Assembly (NCBI GenBank): GCA_003216815.1
Contig: QCIG01000001.1
Coordinates: 124,001 to 188,000, forward strand
Reading direction: 5' to 3'
DNA length: 64,000 nt
Source of the DNA: Prochlorococcus sp. AG-402-K14
Lineage (GTDB): Bacteria > Cyanobacteriota > Cyanobacteriia > PCC-6307 > Cyanobiaceae
Part shown: in pieces, positions 1-10,604 of the stretch
Numbering within the stretch: position 1 is the stretch's first letter
Layout: each line of letters begins with the position of its first letter
Notes under the pieces: generated by a model
The model's input: only the letters and a program-made list of their open reading frames with translations
Databases searched by the model: none
Told to the model about the DNA's origin: nothing
Position numbers and translations under genes: made by a program

Positions 1-1
1 A

Positions 2-2155
2 GAGGAAAGAATTCCGAAAGTTATTGGAACCTATTTATTAGAACTATTAAGCAATAATCCCAAAGATCTAACCCCCTCAGATATTTGCATACTAGTCAAT
101 AGACACGATCAAGCTAAAAACATCCATAGCTATTTATCAAAAATAAAAATCCCATCACAACTTCTTAGCAATGAAAACATTTTTACTAGAGAGGGTGCTC
201 AAATTCTGCAAATTTTCATTAACTGCATAGTCAGTCCCTATAACCAACAAAAACTTGCACTACTAGCTTGTTCTGAGCTAATGCAATGGAAAAAGGAAAA
301 GCTTTGTGAATCAAAATTCAATGGTGATTTTGATTCACTATCCACGAAATTATCTGAACTTGCTCAATTATTTCCAAAGATTGGATTATTAGGTTGCTTA
401 TCTAACTTTCTAGAAGGGAAATCAATAGCTGAGCTTTCTCATAGAGGAACTTTATTGAGTGATCTTTATCAAAGCGCTCAGTTAGTAGATGAGCAGATCC
501 ATCGAGAGAAACTTAATGTTCTAAGAGCATCTCAATGGCTTAGTAGTCAACGATTCAAGTCGACTGAGCCAATACCTGAAGAATATCAACCAAACAGTGT
601 CATAAGTAATAGCTCTATCAATTTAATTACGATACACAAGAGTAAAGGACTTCAATTTAAAATAGTAATATGTCCATACTTGTGGCAAAAGCCTCCAGAT
701 CAAAAAAGTCATTTATGGAAAGACAATCAAAATCTACTCATTTCTAAAAAGTATCAATGGCATAAAAAATTTAATGATTATCAAGAATTCAGTAGAAAAG
801 AATCATTAAACGAAGCAGAGCGTTTAGCTTACGTTGCTCTTACGAGAGCAAAAAAGCAATTAATAATCCTATGGGCACAGGGTGCTGGTCAAGAAGGGAA
901 TCCTCTTTCAGGATTTTTATTTGGATCTGAGTCAATAAATTTAAATATAGAAGACCATACGAAAGAGATTATGGAACAATCATTTAAAAAGAGAGAATTA
1001 AAAGTTGATGTTCAAGATGTAAAATCAATTCAAACTAATAAAACCTGGACTAAACCCAAAAGCAAATTAAAATTATCTCTTGGAGCAACTCCTAAACACA
1101 AATTTGATAATAGTTGGGGAAGGTTTAGTTTCTCAAAATGGATAACACAAGAAAATAACAACTCAATTTATAAAGAATTATCAGACGAGTTGAATGAAGA
1201 TCTTGCATTTAAAGATGAGGTTGATGAAATATCTGTAGAAAAATTTGATCAAGTATTTAAAGAAAAAGATCAAAGTATTGATAAATTATCAAGTCGAAAA
1301 TGGTCAAAAGAAAGTCCTATTGGAAATTTTCCTCGTGGTCCTATAGCAGGTACTTGTCTTCATAAAATACTTGAAAGAGTAGATTTTAATAATATTGATA
1401 ATAAAGTAAGAGTTTCTTCTATAATAGAAGAAGAGTTAAATTCAGTTAATATAAGTAGTTCATTTATTAAGCCAATTAATATTTTATTAAATAGAATTGC
1501 AAATATACCTTTAGGTGGTCCTTTAGGTAAATTTAAATTAAAAAATTTAAATCCCGAAGACTCGATAAAAGAATTAAAATTTGATATTCCAATTTGTCAT
1601 AATAGAAATCCAATTAATACTCTCGAATTATCATCAATATTTAGAGAAGATGTCCAAAAAAAATATGGCTCGGATTATATAAATAAACTAATTAATCTTA
1701 ATATCTACAGTAGCGGTTTCCTAACCGGATCAATTGATCAGGTTTTTGCAGATAACCCAGATCATGAAAATGCTAAATGGTGGGTTTTAGATTGGAAAAG
1801 TAATTGGATAGGTAGTCAGATATCAGAAGAAGGTCGTTTCACTTGCGGCCCATCAAATTATTCAAGGGAAAGAATGGATGAAGAGATGTACCAACATCAC
1901 TATCCACTACAAGCCCATATATATTTACTTGCATTACATAGATTCTTAAACTGGAGACTCCCTAATTATTCAGCTCAAAAACATCTTGGAGGTTATGTTT
2001 ACGTGTTTCTGAGAGGTCTCCCAGATAAAAAAGATTTAGAAGAAAAAAGTTCTCCTCAAAGGACTCCAGGTTTAATTATCGAACCGGCTCCCCTTAAAAG
2101 AATTAAAAAATTAAATCAATTGATTAAAAGTCAAAATAATGAAAGAACCATTTAA
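2..2155 (+). CDS. recB: Exodeoxyribonuclease V beta subunit RecB, C-terminal part (5' end outside window)
   Basis: Reading frame 2 is open from base 2 through the ORF at 281; UvrD-type motifs INLITIHKSKGLQFKIVICPY and AYVALTRAKKQL; C-terminal nuclease-like region with WWVLDWKSNWIG and YPLQAHIYLLALHRFL. Confidence 0.9.
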   Translation, partial: EERIPKVIGTYLLELLSNNPKDLTPSDICILVNRHDQAKNIHSYLSKIKIPSQLLSNENIFTREGAQILQIFINCIVSPYNQQKLALLACSELMQWKKEKLCESKFNGDFDSLSTKLSELAQLFPKIGLLGCLSNFLEGKSIAELSHRGTLLSDLYQSAQLVDEQIHREKLNVLRASQWLSSQRFKSTEPIPEEYQPNSVISNSSINLITIHKSKGLQFKIVICPYLWQKPPDQKSHLWKDNQNLLISKKYQWHKKFNDYQEFSRKESLNEAERLAYVALTRAKKQLIILWAQGAGQEGNPLSGFLFGSESINLNIEDHTKEIMEQSFKKRELKVDVQDVKSIQTNKTWTKPKSKLKLSLGATPKHKFDNSWGRFSFSKWITQENNNSIYKELSDELNEDLAFKDEVDEISVEKFDQVFKEKDQSIDKLSSRKWSKESPIGNFPRGPIAGTCLHKILERVDFNNIDNKVRVSSIIEEELNSVNISSSFIKPINILLNRIANIPLGGPLGKFKLKNLNPEDSIKELKFDIPICHNRNPINTLELSSIFREDVQKKYGSDYINKLINLNIYSSGFLTGSIDQVFADNPDHENAKWWVLDWKSNWIGSQISEEGRFTCGPSNYSRERMDEEMYQHHYPLQAHIYLLALHRFLNWRLPNYSAQKHLGGYVYVFLRGLPDKKDLEEKSSPQRTPGLIIEPAPLKRIKKLNQLIKSQNNERTI

Positions 2156-3860
2156 AACAAAATTCTCAACTGATTTATGTAAATCATTATTAGCTACATT
2201 AGCTCGCTATTATCCACCAATAGAGTTTAATGAAGCTTTAATTGATGTCGTAAATGTATTAATGGATGGCTTATCAAGAGGTGATGTTTATATAAACATG
2301 AGGGAAACCCCTAATAACCTTGAACTTAAATATAAGGATTGGCCCAGCATTCATATGAAAGCCTTATTAAATAGTGGCTGGACTACAGGAGATAACTCCC
2401 CAATAGTTTTAAATGGAGATTTGATTAGTTGGCGTCGAACACATAATGAGATAGCTGAGACGATTCAAAAAATACTCTTAAGGAATCAACCTATTGATAA
2501 CCTATCTAAGAAGAAACCTATTCGAATTAATACAAATAATCTAGAGAATCTAAATATTCAACAAAAAAAAGCTGTTAATCTTGTTGAAAGCGAACAAATC
2601 ATCCTATTAAGTGGTGGACCAGGCACAGGCAAGACCAGTACTATCCTTCAAATGCTTTTACAAGCACTAACAAAAAATCCTACACTTCATATTGGAATGG
2701 CTGCTCCAACAGGGAAAGCAGCCAAAAAGCTTAAAGATACTATTAATCTAGGAATTGAAAATTTTGAAGATCCTATAAAGAATAAGCTTTCTAAGATTCC
2801 TTCTAAAACATTGCATAAATGGTTAGAAGCAGGGCCAAATGGATTCAGAAGGAACTCTCAACGCCTACTAAAACTAGATTTAATAGTGATAGATGAGATG
2901 TCAATGGTTGACTTATCAACAATCAATGGATTACTCGATTCATTGCCAAAGTCATGTCAAATAATCTTAGTAGGCGATCCTGACCAATTATTACCGATAG
3001 GAAGTGGTGGCATATGGCAAATTTTGCATGACAAAGGAATGAACAAGAACTTTCAATCAAACTCAGTCAAACTTACAAAGTCATACCGAAACAAAGGAGA
3101 TATTGCTTTATTAAGAAATACACTTAAAGATGAAGGATTAGATGCTTTTTGGCACCTACTTGCGACAAAAGAAAACTCATCAAATACAAGTCAACACCTT
3201 TCATCCTTAAAAAGCATTCCAGACCCAGTAGTAAGTACTCTTTTTAACTATAGAAAGAAACTCAAAGAGTTAACCGAAAAATGCATTAATCATATCCCGA
3301 ACGAAGCATGGCAATCAAGCATGATTGAAATAGCGCCATCAGTAGAGATGCTAAAACTCTTTAACTTTATAGATAATCTGCTTATACTTTCTCCTCAAAG
3401 AAATGGGCCCTGGGGTATAAAAAAAATCCACCAGTTACTTTTAGGGAAGAGGTTTGAGGAGGAAACAAACAAATGGGGGCAGGGAACACCTATCATGGCA
3501 AAAAGCAATCAACCTGAAATAGGTTTAGCCAATGGAGACGTTGGGATAATAATTGGCAACGGTGACAAAAGACGTTTTTTATTTAATGTCTTTGCTGAGG
3601 AGCAAAGATTAGTGACTCGTTTAATAAACCCTTCAAGAATAAATAAGTTCGATGCTGCATTTGCAATGACAATTCACAAGTCACAAGGCAGTGAAGCTGA
3701 TCAAGTTATTTTACTTTGGCCAAATAGCTCAAAAATCTCAGAAGAGAATAAGCTAAATAAATTATATTCTGATGATTATGAAAAAAGAATGATTTATACC
3801 GCAATAACTCGTGCAAAAAACAAATTACTGTTAATTACCAATAAAGAAGAAGACTTTTAA
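2139..3860 (+). CDS. recD: Exodeoxyribonuclease V alpha subunit RecD
   Basis: Walker A LSGGPGTGKTSTI, DLIVIDEMSMVD, VGDPDQLLPIGSGG, MTIHKSQGSEADQVILLWP; overlaps the recB 3' end by 17 nt. Confidence 0.9.
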   Translation: MKEPFKTKFSTDLCKSLLATLARYYPPIEFNEALIDVVNVLMDGLSRGDVYINMRETPNNLELKYKDWPSIHMKALLNSGWTTGDNSPIVLNGDLISWRRTHNEIAETIQKILLRNQPIDNLSKKKPIRINTNNLENLNIQQKKAVNLVESEQIILLSGGPGTGKTSTILQMLLQALTKNPTLHIGMAAPTGKAAKKLKDTINLGIENFEDPIKNKLSKIPSKTLHKWLEAGPNGFRRNSQRLLKLDLIVIDEMSMVDLSTINGLLDSLPKSCQIILVGDPDQLLPIGSGGIWQILHDKGMNKNFQSNSVKLTKSYRNKGDIALLRNTLKDEGLDAFWHLLATKENSSNTSQHLSSLKSIPDPVVSTLFNYRKKLKELTEKCINHIPNEAWQSSMIEIAPSVEMLKLFNFIDNLLILSPQRNGPWGIKKIHQLLLGKRFEEETNKWGQGTPIMAKSNQPEIGLANGDVGIIIGNGDKRRFLFNVFAEEQRLVTRLINPSRINKFDAAFAMTIHKSQGSEADQVILLWPNSSKISEENKLNKLYSDDYEKRMIYTAITRAKNKLLLITNKEEDF

Positions 3861-4009
3861 AAATGTGATCGAGTTATTCCTAAAAGGATTTTTGAGATGA
3901 TAAAATTATTTTTATAATCCCTTTAACAAGGCGAGTCAGCAAAGCACGGTTATATACCGATCGGAAGTTGTCTGCCTAATTTGAAGGAAAAAAAGGCAAC
4001 CATTATTAG

Positions 4010-5776
4010 ATGACAAATAAAAATTCACATGAGGATTCCTCGTGTCCAGTTGATCAAGATGTTCTGGAAGAATCTTCTGAGGATATATTGGATGCAAATG
4101 ATCAAAATCCAGTAAACGGATTTTCAGAATTCAACTTTAGCGAAGAGCTAATTCAAACCCTCACTCACAAAGGATATTCATCACCCACTCCAATTCAAAA
4201 AGCTGCAATTCCTGAATTGCTTCTAGGTAGAGATTTAGTTGGACAAGCTCAAACAGGAACAGGTAAAACGGCCGCATTTGCGTTACCAATTCTAGAAAGA
4301 CTGAAAAGGAACATTGGATACCCGCAAGTCTTAGTTCTAGCCCCAACTAGAGAACTAGCCATGCAAGTAGCCGAATCATTTCGCTCTTATGCTGCTGGTC
4401 ATCCTCACTTAAGAGTTCTAGCTATATATGGAGGCTCTGATTTTAGAAATCAAATTAACACCCTTAAGAGGGGAGTTGATGTCGTCGTAGGGACCCCTGG
4501 GCGAGTCATGGATCATATGCGCCAAGGAACTCTTAACACTAGTCATCTGGGTTGTTTAGTCCTAGATGAGGCAGATGAAATGTTAAGAATGGGTTTCATT
4601 GACGATGTTGAGTGGATTTTAGAGCAATTACCAGATGAGAGACAACTTGTACTGTTCTCAGCGACGATGCCATCTGAGATTAGAAGATTATCAAAAAAGT
4701 ATTTAAATAGCCCTGCAGAAATAACTATAAAAGCAACAGAATTAAAAGAAAGGCTAATTAGGCAAAGGTATATAACCGTTCAAAATGTTTATAAAGTTAA
4801 TGCACTTCAAAGAGTTCTTGAGGCTGTATCAGAAGAAGGTGTAATCATATTTGCTAGAACAAAAGCTATCACGATTGTAGTAGCTGAAAAATTAGAATCA
4901 TTTGGATATAACGTAGCTATTTTAAATGGAGATATTCCTCAAAATCAAAGGGAGCGCACTGTTGAAAGATTGAGACAAGGTTCTATCAACATTTTGGTAG
5001 CAACAGATGTAGCAGCGAGAGGACTCGATGTAGATCGAATTGGCTTAGTTATTAATTATGATATGCCATTTGACCGCGAAGCCTATGTTCATAGAATTGG
5101 TAGAACTGGAAGAGCAGGAAGAAATGGTGAGGCTATTCTTTTTGTTAATCCAAGAGAAAGATCATTTTTAAGTAATCTTGAGAGAGCTGTAGGTCAACCT
5201 ATTGAAAAAATGGATATACCAGATAATGAACTTATTAACAGCAACAGAATCAAAAAACTTCAAGCAAAATTAGTAAAGGCAGCCTCTACAGATCGAGATA
5301 ACCCTGATGAGACAAATATTCTAGAAGAATTAATTCAAAATATTGAAAATGAGTTAGATATTGATCCTAAAGACTTGACCCTTGCTGCATTAAATTTAGC
5401 AGTTGGTTTTAATCCACTTCTTGAACAAGGAAGTGAGGATTGGATCAGGCAATCAGCTCAAAGGAATACAAGATCTGATCGAAGAGAAAATAAATTTAAA
5501 CAACGACGCAGAGGTGATTTTGATAGCAATAGACTTGAAGATGAGATGGAGAGATTCAGAGTCGAAGTTGGGCACAGAGATAGGGTTAAGCCTGGAAATT
5601 TAGTTGGAGCGATTGCAAATGAGGCTGGATTAAAAGGAAGAATGATCGGTAGGATAAGAATATTTGAAAATTACAGTCTGGTGGATTTGCCAAAACAAAT
5701 GCCTGAAAAAGTATTTCAAGCTCTAAAGAAAGTTAAAGTAATGAATAGAGAATTACAGATAAATAGAACCGACTAA
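4010..5776 (+). CDS. deaD: DEAD-box ATP-dependent RNA helicase
   Basis: AQTGTGKTAAF, PTRELAMQV, VLDEADEML, SATMP, HRIGRTGRAGR; C-terminal RNA-binding-like domain. Confidence 0.92.
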   Translation: MTNKNSHEDSSCPVDQDVLEESSEDILDANDQNPVNGFSEFNFSEELIQTLTHKGYSSPTPIQKAAIPELLLGRDLVGQAQTGTGKTAAFALPILERLKRNIGYPQVLVLAPTRELAMQVAESFRSYAAGHPHLRVLAIYGGSDFRNQINTLKRGVDVVVGTPGRVMDHMRQGTLNTSHLGCLVLDEADEMLRMGFIDDVEWILEQLPDERQLVLFSATMPSEIRRLSKKYLNSPAEITIKATELKERLIRQRYITVQNVYKVNALQRVLEAVSEEGVIIFARTKAITIVVAEKLESFGYNVAILNGDIPQNQRERTVERLRQGSINILVATDVAARGLDVDRIGLVINYDMPFDREAYVHRIGRTGRAGRNGEAILFVNPRERSFLSNLERAVGQPIEKMDIPDNELINSNRIKKLQAKLVKAASTDRDNPDETNILEELIQNIENELDIDPKDLTLAALNLAVGFNPLLEQGSEDWIRQSAQRNTRSDRRENKFKQRRRGDFDSNRLEDEMERFRVEVGHRDRVKPGNLVGAIANEAGLKGRMIGRIRIFENYSLVDLPKQMPEKVFQALKKVKVMNRELQINRTD

Positions 5777-5785
5777 AACAGCATA

Positions 5786-6061
5786 ATGCTTTTTAGATTA
5801 TTATTCAGCAGCATGATTTCCTTAGTCATCATAGACATAGTCAATCCATTAAAAACTTTAGCAGAACATAAAAATACACTGATAAATAAATTTTGTATTG
5901 CTTCATTAAAATCAAAACTTAATCTCACAGATAAAAAAAAGCTTAATGAAATCAGTCATTTCACATGTGAATGTTTTTTAAAAAAATATAAATCTGGATA
6001 TTCAATAAAAAACTCTCGTATTTACTGCAGAAATAAAGCTGCAGAGAAATACAATCTCTAA
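5786..6061 (+). CDS. Small hypothetical protein, putatively exported, four cysteines
   Basis: Hydrophobic N-terminus MLFRLLFSSMISLVIIDIV, then Cys pattern FCIAS...FTCECF...YCRN; sits between deaD and an ABC transporter on the same strand. Confidence 0.55.
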   Translation: MLFRLLFSSMISLVIIDIVNPLKTLAEHKNTLINKFCIASLKSKLNLTDKKKLNEISHFTCECFLKKYKSGYSIKNSRIYCRNKAAEKYNL

Positions 6062-6081
6062 CTAATACTAATCTATATAAA

Positions 6082-7872
6082 ATGCATAAATCAAATTCAA
6101 CAACAAATAAAAAACCATTGATAAGACTTTTAAGTAATCTTAAAAGTCAAAAACGTCTCATATATTCAGCTATTATTTGCTCTATATTAAATAAATTTTT
6201 TGATCTTGCACCACCAGTCTTAATTGGTATATCTGTTGATGTTGTTGTAAGAAAAGAGAGCTCATGGCTTGGCTCAATTGGATTTAGTACAGTCCCAGAC
6301 CAGTTGATTGCACTTGCATTTATATCCTTTTTAATCTGGACAGCAGAATCATTCTTTGAATATATGTATGGATTAATGTGGAGAAATTTAGCTCAAAAGA
6401 CCCAGCACTACTTAAGAATTAAAGCATATGACCATTTACAAAAATTAGAAATGACTTTTTTTGAATCAGATAATACAGGACGACTTATGACTGTCCTTAA
6501 TGATGATATAAATCAACTTGAAAGATTTTTGGATGAAGGTGCCAATAAAATTATTCAATTAATAATTACTGTTTTTATTGTTGGCGGGGCAATGATTCTT
6601 TTAGCTCCAGGTATTGCATTACTAGCTTTTATCCCTATTCCATTTATTCTTTGGGGTTCAATAAAGTTTCAGAAAAACTTAGCACCTCGCTACCGTGAAG
6701 TCAGAGAAAGAGCAGGAGATCTTGCCTCAAGACTTAATAATAATCTTAGTGGAATGCTTACTATTAAAAGTTTTGCTACAGAAGATTGGGAGCTTGAAAG
6801 ATTAAAGCTAGATAGTAATTCTTATCAAAAAAGTAATAGAAAAGCGATTAAATTGTCAGCTGCTTTTATTCCCTTAATTAGATTTGCGATACTATTTGCT
6901 TTCCTTGCAATATTAATAGCTGGTGGATTCCAAACTTGGAAAGGAATTATGCCTGTAGGAACTTATAGTTTTTTAGTTTTCATTACTCAGAGATTATTAT
7001 GGCCCCTTACGACATTAGGACATATTTTGGATGATTATCAGAGATCGATGGCCTCAACAAATAGAGTTTTAGATCTAATTGATACTCCAATTAAAATTAA
7101 GACTGGAAAAATTAAATTAGATCCTAATAACGTTCAAGGTAAAATCTCATTTAAAAATATTGATTTTACATATGAAGGACGATCTCAAATAATCAAAAAC
7201 TTTAATCTAGATATTAGTCCTAGTAAGAAAATTGGCATTGTAGGAGCAACAGGTTCTGGTAAAAGCACACTTGTAAAACTACTACTGAGACTTTACGAAA
7301 TCCAAGGGGGTTCTATAGAAGTTGATGGGAACCCAATTGAATCGTTAGATTTAAAAAGTCTTCGACGTTGTATTTCCTTAGTTAGTCAAGAAACATATTT
7401 ATTCCAGGGCTCAATTGAAGAAAACATATCTTATGGATCTGAAAATGTTGATAAATCTAAATTAACAAATGCCGCAGACATTGCAGAAGCGACTGAATTT
7501 ATAAATCAACTGCCAAAAGGTATCAAAACAATAGTTGGTGAAAGAGGACAAAAGCTATCAGGAGGACAAAGACAACGGATCGCTATTGCAAGAGCAATCT
7601 TAAAGAATGCACCAATATTAATATTAGATGAAGCTACAGCATCAGTAGACAATGAAACTGAAGCAGCGATTCAAAGGTCTCTAAAGAAGATAACTAAAAA
7701 TTTTACTACAATTGTGATTGCCCACCGTTTAAGCACTGTAATTGATGCCGATGAAATAATAGTTTTAGATAAAGGTAAAGTTATTGAAAAAGGAACACAC
7801 CAGTCATTACTTAAGAATAAAGATTTTTATTACTACTTATGGAAGATTCAAGCCGGTGAAAATAACATTTAA
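6082..7872 (+). CDS. ABC transporter, fused transmembrane and ATP-binding domains (multidrug/lipid exporter type)
   Basis: Walker A GATGSGKSTLV, signature LSGGQRQRIAIARAI, LILDEATASVD, IAHRLSTV. Confidence 0.92.
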   Translation: MHKSNSTTNKKPLIRLLSNLKSQKRLIYSAIICSILNKFFDLAPPVLIGISVDVVVRKESSWLGSIGFSTVPDQLIALAFISFLIWTAESFFEYMYGLMWRNLAQKTQHYLRIKAYDHLQKLEMTFFESDNTGRLMTVLNDDINQLERFLDEGANKIIQLIITVFIVGGAMILLAPGIALLAFIPIPFILWGSIKFQKNLAPRYREVRERAGDLASRLNNNLSGMLTIKSFATEDWELERLKLDSNSYQKSNRKAIKLSAAFIPLIRFAILFAFLAILIAGGFQTWKGIMPVGTYSFLVFITQRLLWPLTTLGHILDDYQRSMASTNRVLDLIDTPIKIKTGKIKLDPNNVQGKISFKNIDFTYEGRSQIIKNFNLDISPSKKIGIVGATGSGKSTLVKLLLRLYEIQGGSIEVDGNPIESLDLKSLRRCISLVSQETYLFQGSIEENISYGSENVDKSKLTNAADIAEATEFINQLPKGIKTIVGERGQKLSGGQRQRIAIARAILKNAPILILDEATASVDNETEAAIQRSLKKITKNFTTIVIAHRLSTVIDADEIIVLDKGKVIEKGTHQSLLKNKDFYYYLWKIQAGENNI

Positions 7873-7873
7873 A

Positions 7874-8440
7874 TCAGATAAAGAAAGTAAAAGAGCTAAC
7901 AACTCTTCTATAAATGTCTTGCATTTTGGACCAACGTTGTTCACTAGTGCTTGCGGCCAAAGTATACAAATATCCTCTATCTACCACAACGGTTGCAAAT
8001 TCATGTCTACTTTTATTTTCTAAATTGATAGAATATTCAAGATCATAGAATTTCCGATCATCAACCTTTCTTTCTTTTGCTTCAATTAGTTGAATAGGAT
8101 TTTTACTATCATTTTCCCCAAATATTCTTTCTCCGACTGCATCAGCTCCACCTAAATCATCCAAATCCACATCATTCTCCAATCTAGAAATCACAAGACT
8201 GAGAGTTTCATCTGAATTAATTAAGTCATGGTAAACGACCTCTGGACCATTATCTACCGCAACTCTCGTCCACCCTGTTGGGAAAAGGAAACCATATCGT
8301 CCATCTTGACTTTTAAATGGTTCCAAGCCTGCAGCCCCCCCTGTAGAGCATGCTCCAAGCATTAAAACCAGAGCTATAGCTAAAAGAGACTTGAAGGATG
8401 TTCTGAGAAATTTGATCATTTTGGAAGACTCGAGCATCAC
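7874..8440 (-). CDS. PsbP-like photosystem II lipoprotein
   Basis: Lipobox LMLGACSTGG; PsbP-family features KSQDGRYGFLFPTGW and YLYTLAASTSEQRW. Confidence 0.8.
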   Translation of the reverse strand: MMLESSKMIKFLRTSFKSLLAIALVLMLGACSTGGAAGLEPFKSQDGRYGFLFPTGWTRVAVDNGPEVVYHDLINSDETLSLVISRLENDVDLDDLGGADAVGERIFGENDSKNPIQLIEAKERKVDDRKFYDLEYSINLENKSRHEFATVVVDRGYLYTLAASTSEQRWSKMQDIYRRVVSSFTFFI

Positions 8441-8539
8441 TATTTTGATATATTTCTAATTTAACTGACGGTAATCTTCTTTAAATTAGTGCAACCCAGA
8501 TAAAACTCTGACTAAATTCTAATTAATTGCTTCTGACCT

Positions 8540-9139
8540 CTGAGCGCCTTCACTAAACCACTATCAAAATTAATTGATCAATTTGAGCAGTTACCTGGAA
8601 TAGGGCCCAGAACTGCTCAAAGGTTAGCTCTGCATCTAATACGTCAGCCTGAGACTAAAATAAGGTTATTTTCAGAAGCTCTAATTAATGCTAAAAACCA
8701 AGTAGGTCAATGCAAGAAGTGTTTTCATTTAACTGCCGGAGAACAATGCGGAATATGTTTAGATAAACAGAGAGTCCAAGATCTTATATGTGTTGTTGCC
8801 GAGTCGAGAGATTTACTTGCTCTTGAACGAACTCGCGAGTATAAAGGCCTTTATCATGTAATTGGCGGCCTGATTTCTCCGATGGATGGCATTGGACCTG
8901 AAATGCTAGAAATATCTAGCCTTATAAAAAGAGTCGATAAAGAAAATATCAAAGAAGTCATACTTGCCTTAACACCAAGTATTGAGGGAGATACGACAAG
9001 TCTTTATATAGGAAGACTATTAAAACCATTTACAAAAGTAACTCGTATTGCTTATGGACTTCCTGTAGGAAGTGAGTTGGAATATGCAGACGAGGTAACA
9101 CTTTCGCGTGCTCTAGAAGGACGTAGAGATTTAGATTAA
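8540..9139 (+). CDS. recR: Recombination protein RecR; the ORF track truncates it to 8882 because no ATG/GTG/TTG exists upstream in frame
   Basis: In-frame translation from 8540 gives [38 protein letters not shown]..., Cys motif [16 protein letters not shown], Toprim region; in-frame stop TGA at 8534-8536. Confidence 0.88.
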   Translation: MSAFTKPLSKLIDQFEQLPGIGPRTAQRLALHLIRQPETKIRLFSEALINAKNQVGQCKKCFHLTAGEQCGICLDKQRVQDLICVVAESRDLLALERTREYKGLYHVIGGLISPMDGIGPEMLEISSLIKRVDKENIKEVILALTPSIEGDTTSLYIGRLLKPFTKVTRIAYGLPVGSELEYADEVTLSRALEGRRDLD

Positions 9140-9148
9140 TCCTTAAAA

Positions 9149-10066
9149 ATGACCACCACCACGAGAAAAACAACAAAATATAGCGGCTTCCTTCCAGAAG
9201 AGCGTTTGCCGAATTGGATCAAGCCATCAATTGGTAATGCCTCTCAATTGGAAAAAGTTCAAAAACTCGTAAAGGAAAATCGATTACATACGATTTGCGA
9301 GGAAGGTAGATGCCCTAATAGAGGTGAATGTTATGCCGCTGGTACAGCCACTTTCTTATTAGGTGGCTCAATCTGTACAAGAAGCTGTGCATTTTGTCAG
9401 GTAGAGAAAGGGAAATCACCTGAGAAAGTAAATGTTTTTGAAGCCGAACAGGTTGCTAAAGCGGTTCAGGCATTGAATCTCAAATATGTGGTCCTTACCG
9501 CGGTGGCAAGAGATGACTTACCTGATCATGGTGCAAGTTTATTCACGACAACCATTAAGGCAATTAGATCATTGAATCACAGTATCTCGATAGAGGTTCT
9601 AACACCTGACTTTTGGGGTGGCAATAACAAAGACAATAACTACAAACAAAGAGAGCGTCTTAAGTTAGTTCTCTCTTCTAATCCTGTATGCTTCAACCAT
9701 AACCTTGAGACTGTAAAGAGACTTCAAAGAGAAGTTAGAAGAGGAGCTACTTACGAACACTCACTTAATCTTCTTAAATCTGCAAGGGAAATTGCTCCAG
9801 AAATTCCAACAAAATCAGGAATAATGCTTGGACTGGGAGAAAAATTTCATGAAGTAATTCAAACACTTAAAGACCTTAGAGAAGTCGACTGTCAATATCT
9901 GACTATCGGTCAATATTTACGACCCTCGCTTGCTCACATACCAGTTTCTCATTATTGGTCCCCTGAAAAATTCAATGATTTTGCAAAGATAGCAAAGGCA
10001 ATAGGTTTTAAGAAAGTAAATAGCGGTCCATTAGTAAGAAGTAGCTATCACGCAAGTGAGAGCTAA
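9149..10066 (+). CDS. lipA: Lipoyl synthase
   Basis: Radical SAM motif [11 protein letters not shown]-terminal [32 protein letters not shown]. Confidence 0.95.
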   Translation: MTTTTRKTTKYSGFLPEERLPNWIKPSIGNASQLEKVQKLVKENRLHTICEEGRCPNRGECYAAGTATFLLGGSICTRSCAFCQVEKGKSPEKVNVFEAEQVAKAVQALNLKYVVLTAVARDDLPDHGASLFTTTIKAIRSLNHSISIEVLTPDFWGGNNKDNNYKQRERLKLVLSSNPVCFNHNLETVKRLQREVRRGATYEHSLNLLKSAREIAPEIPTKSGIMLGLGEKFHEVIQTLKDLREVDCQYLTIGQYLRPSLAHIPVSHYWSPEKFNDFAKIAKAIGFKKVNSGPLVRSSYHASES

Positions 10067-10091
10067 TAAGAATAATTCTAAAGAGATTAAA

Positions 10092-10604
10092 TTACTCAGT
10101 CCAGCTCCGATAATTTTTATCAAGCACTTCCTCACAATTACCTACCATAAATGCACCTGCGCCTCCCCAAACAAGTCTTAATGGTAAATCCAAGGGGGAA
10201 GATCCAACATGACGAACAGTATTAAATCCACGTCTACGAAAGTAACGTTGTAAGACTTTATGTTGATTATTTTCATCATAAATAGCCAATAGCCTCGCAC
10301 GTCTACATGGAGTCTCTTCAAGAGCCCAAGCCATAGTCGCAGCCCAAAGGATATCACCTACTTTAGATTTAGCGTCTCTACCAACCTTCATAGTATCAAG
10401 CTGAAGACCATTAGTATTTTGATATGCCCATCCTTTCATTTCACCCAATAATTGAAGTTTGTCCTTACTCGTTATTTCACCTACAACCAGTCTAAACGAC
10501 CAAATATTTAGAGGTCTCCTGACTTGTATTCGTAGCAACATTCCTCTATCAGAAGCTTCTTTTTCTAAAATATTTAAACTAGGTTTATTCATGACGAGGG
10601 CCAA
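10092..10604 (-). CDS. Conserved hypothetical protein, possibly GNAT-like fold
   Basis: Complete ORF; RARLLAIYDENNQHKVLQRYFRRRGFNTVRHVG resembles an acetyltransferase C-terminus; 16 nt overlap with upstream gene. Confidence 0.6.
   Translation of the reverse strand: MALVMNKPSLNILEKEASDRGMLLRIQVRRPLNIWSFRLVVGEITSKDKLQLLGEMKGWAYQNTNGLQLDTMKVGRDAKSKVGDILWAATMAWALEETPCRRARLLAIYDENNQHKVLQRYFRRRGFNTVRHVGSSPLDLPLRLVWGGAGAFMVGNCEEVLDKNYRSWTE

Noticed and set aside
7784-8023. 79-aa plus-strand ORF overlapping the ABC transporter end and psbP-like gene
   Set aside because: Out of frame with a well-supported CDS and antisense to psbP-like; no family signal.
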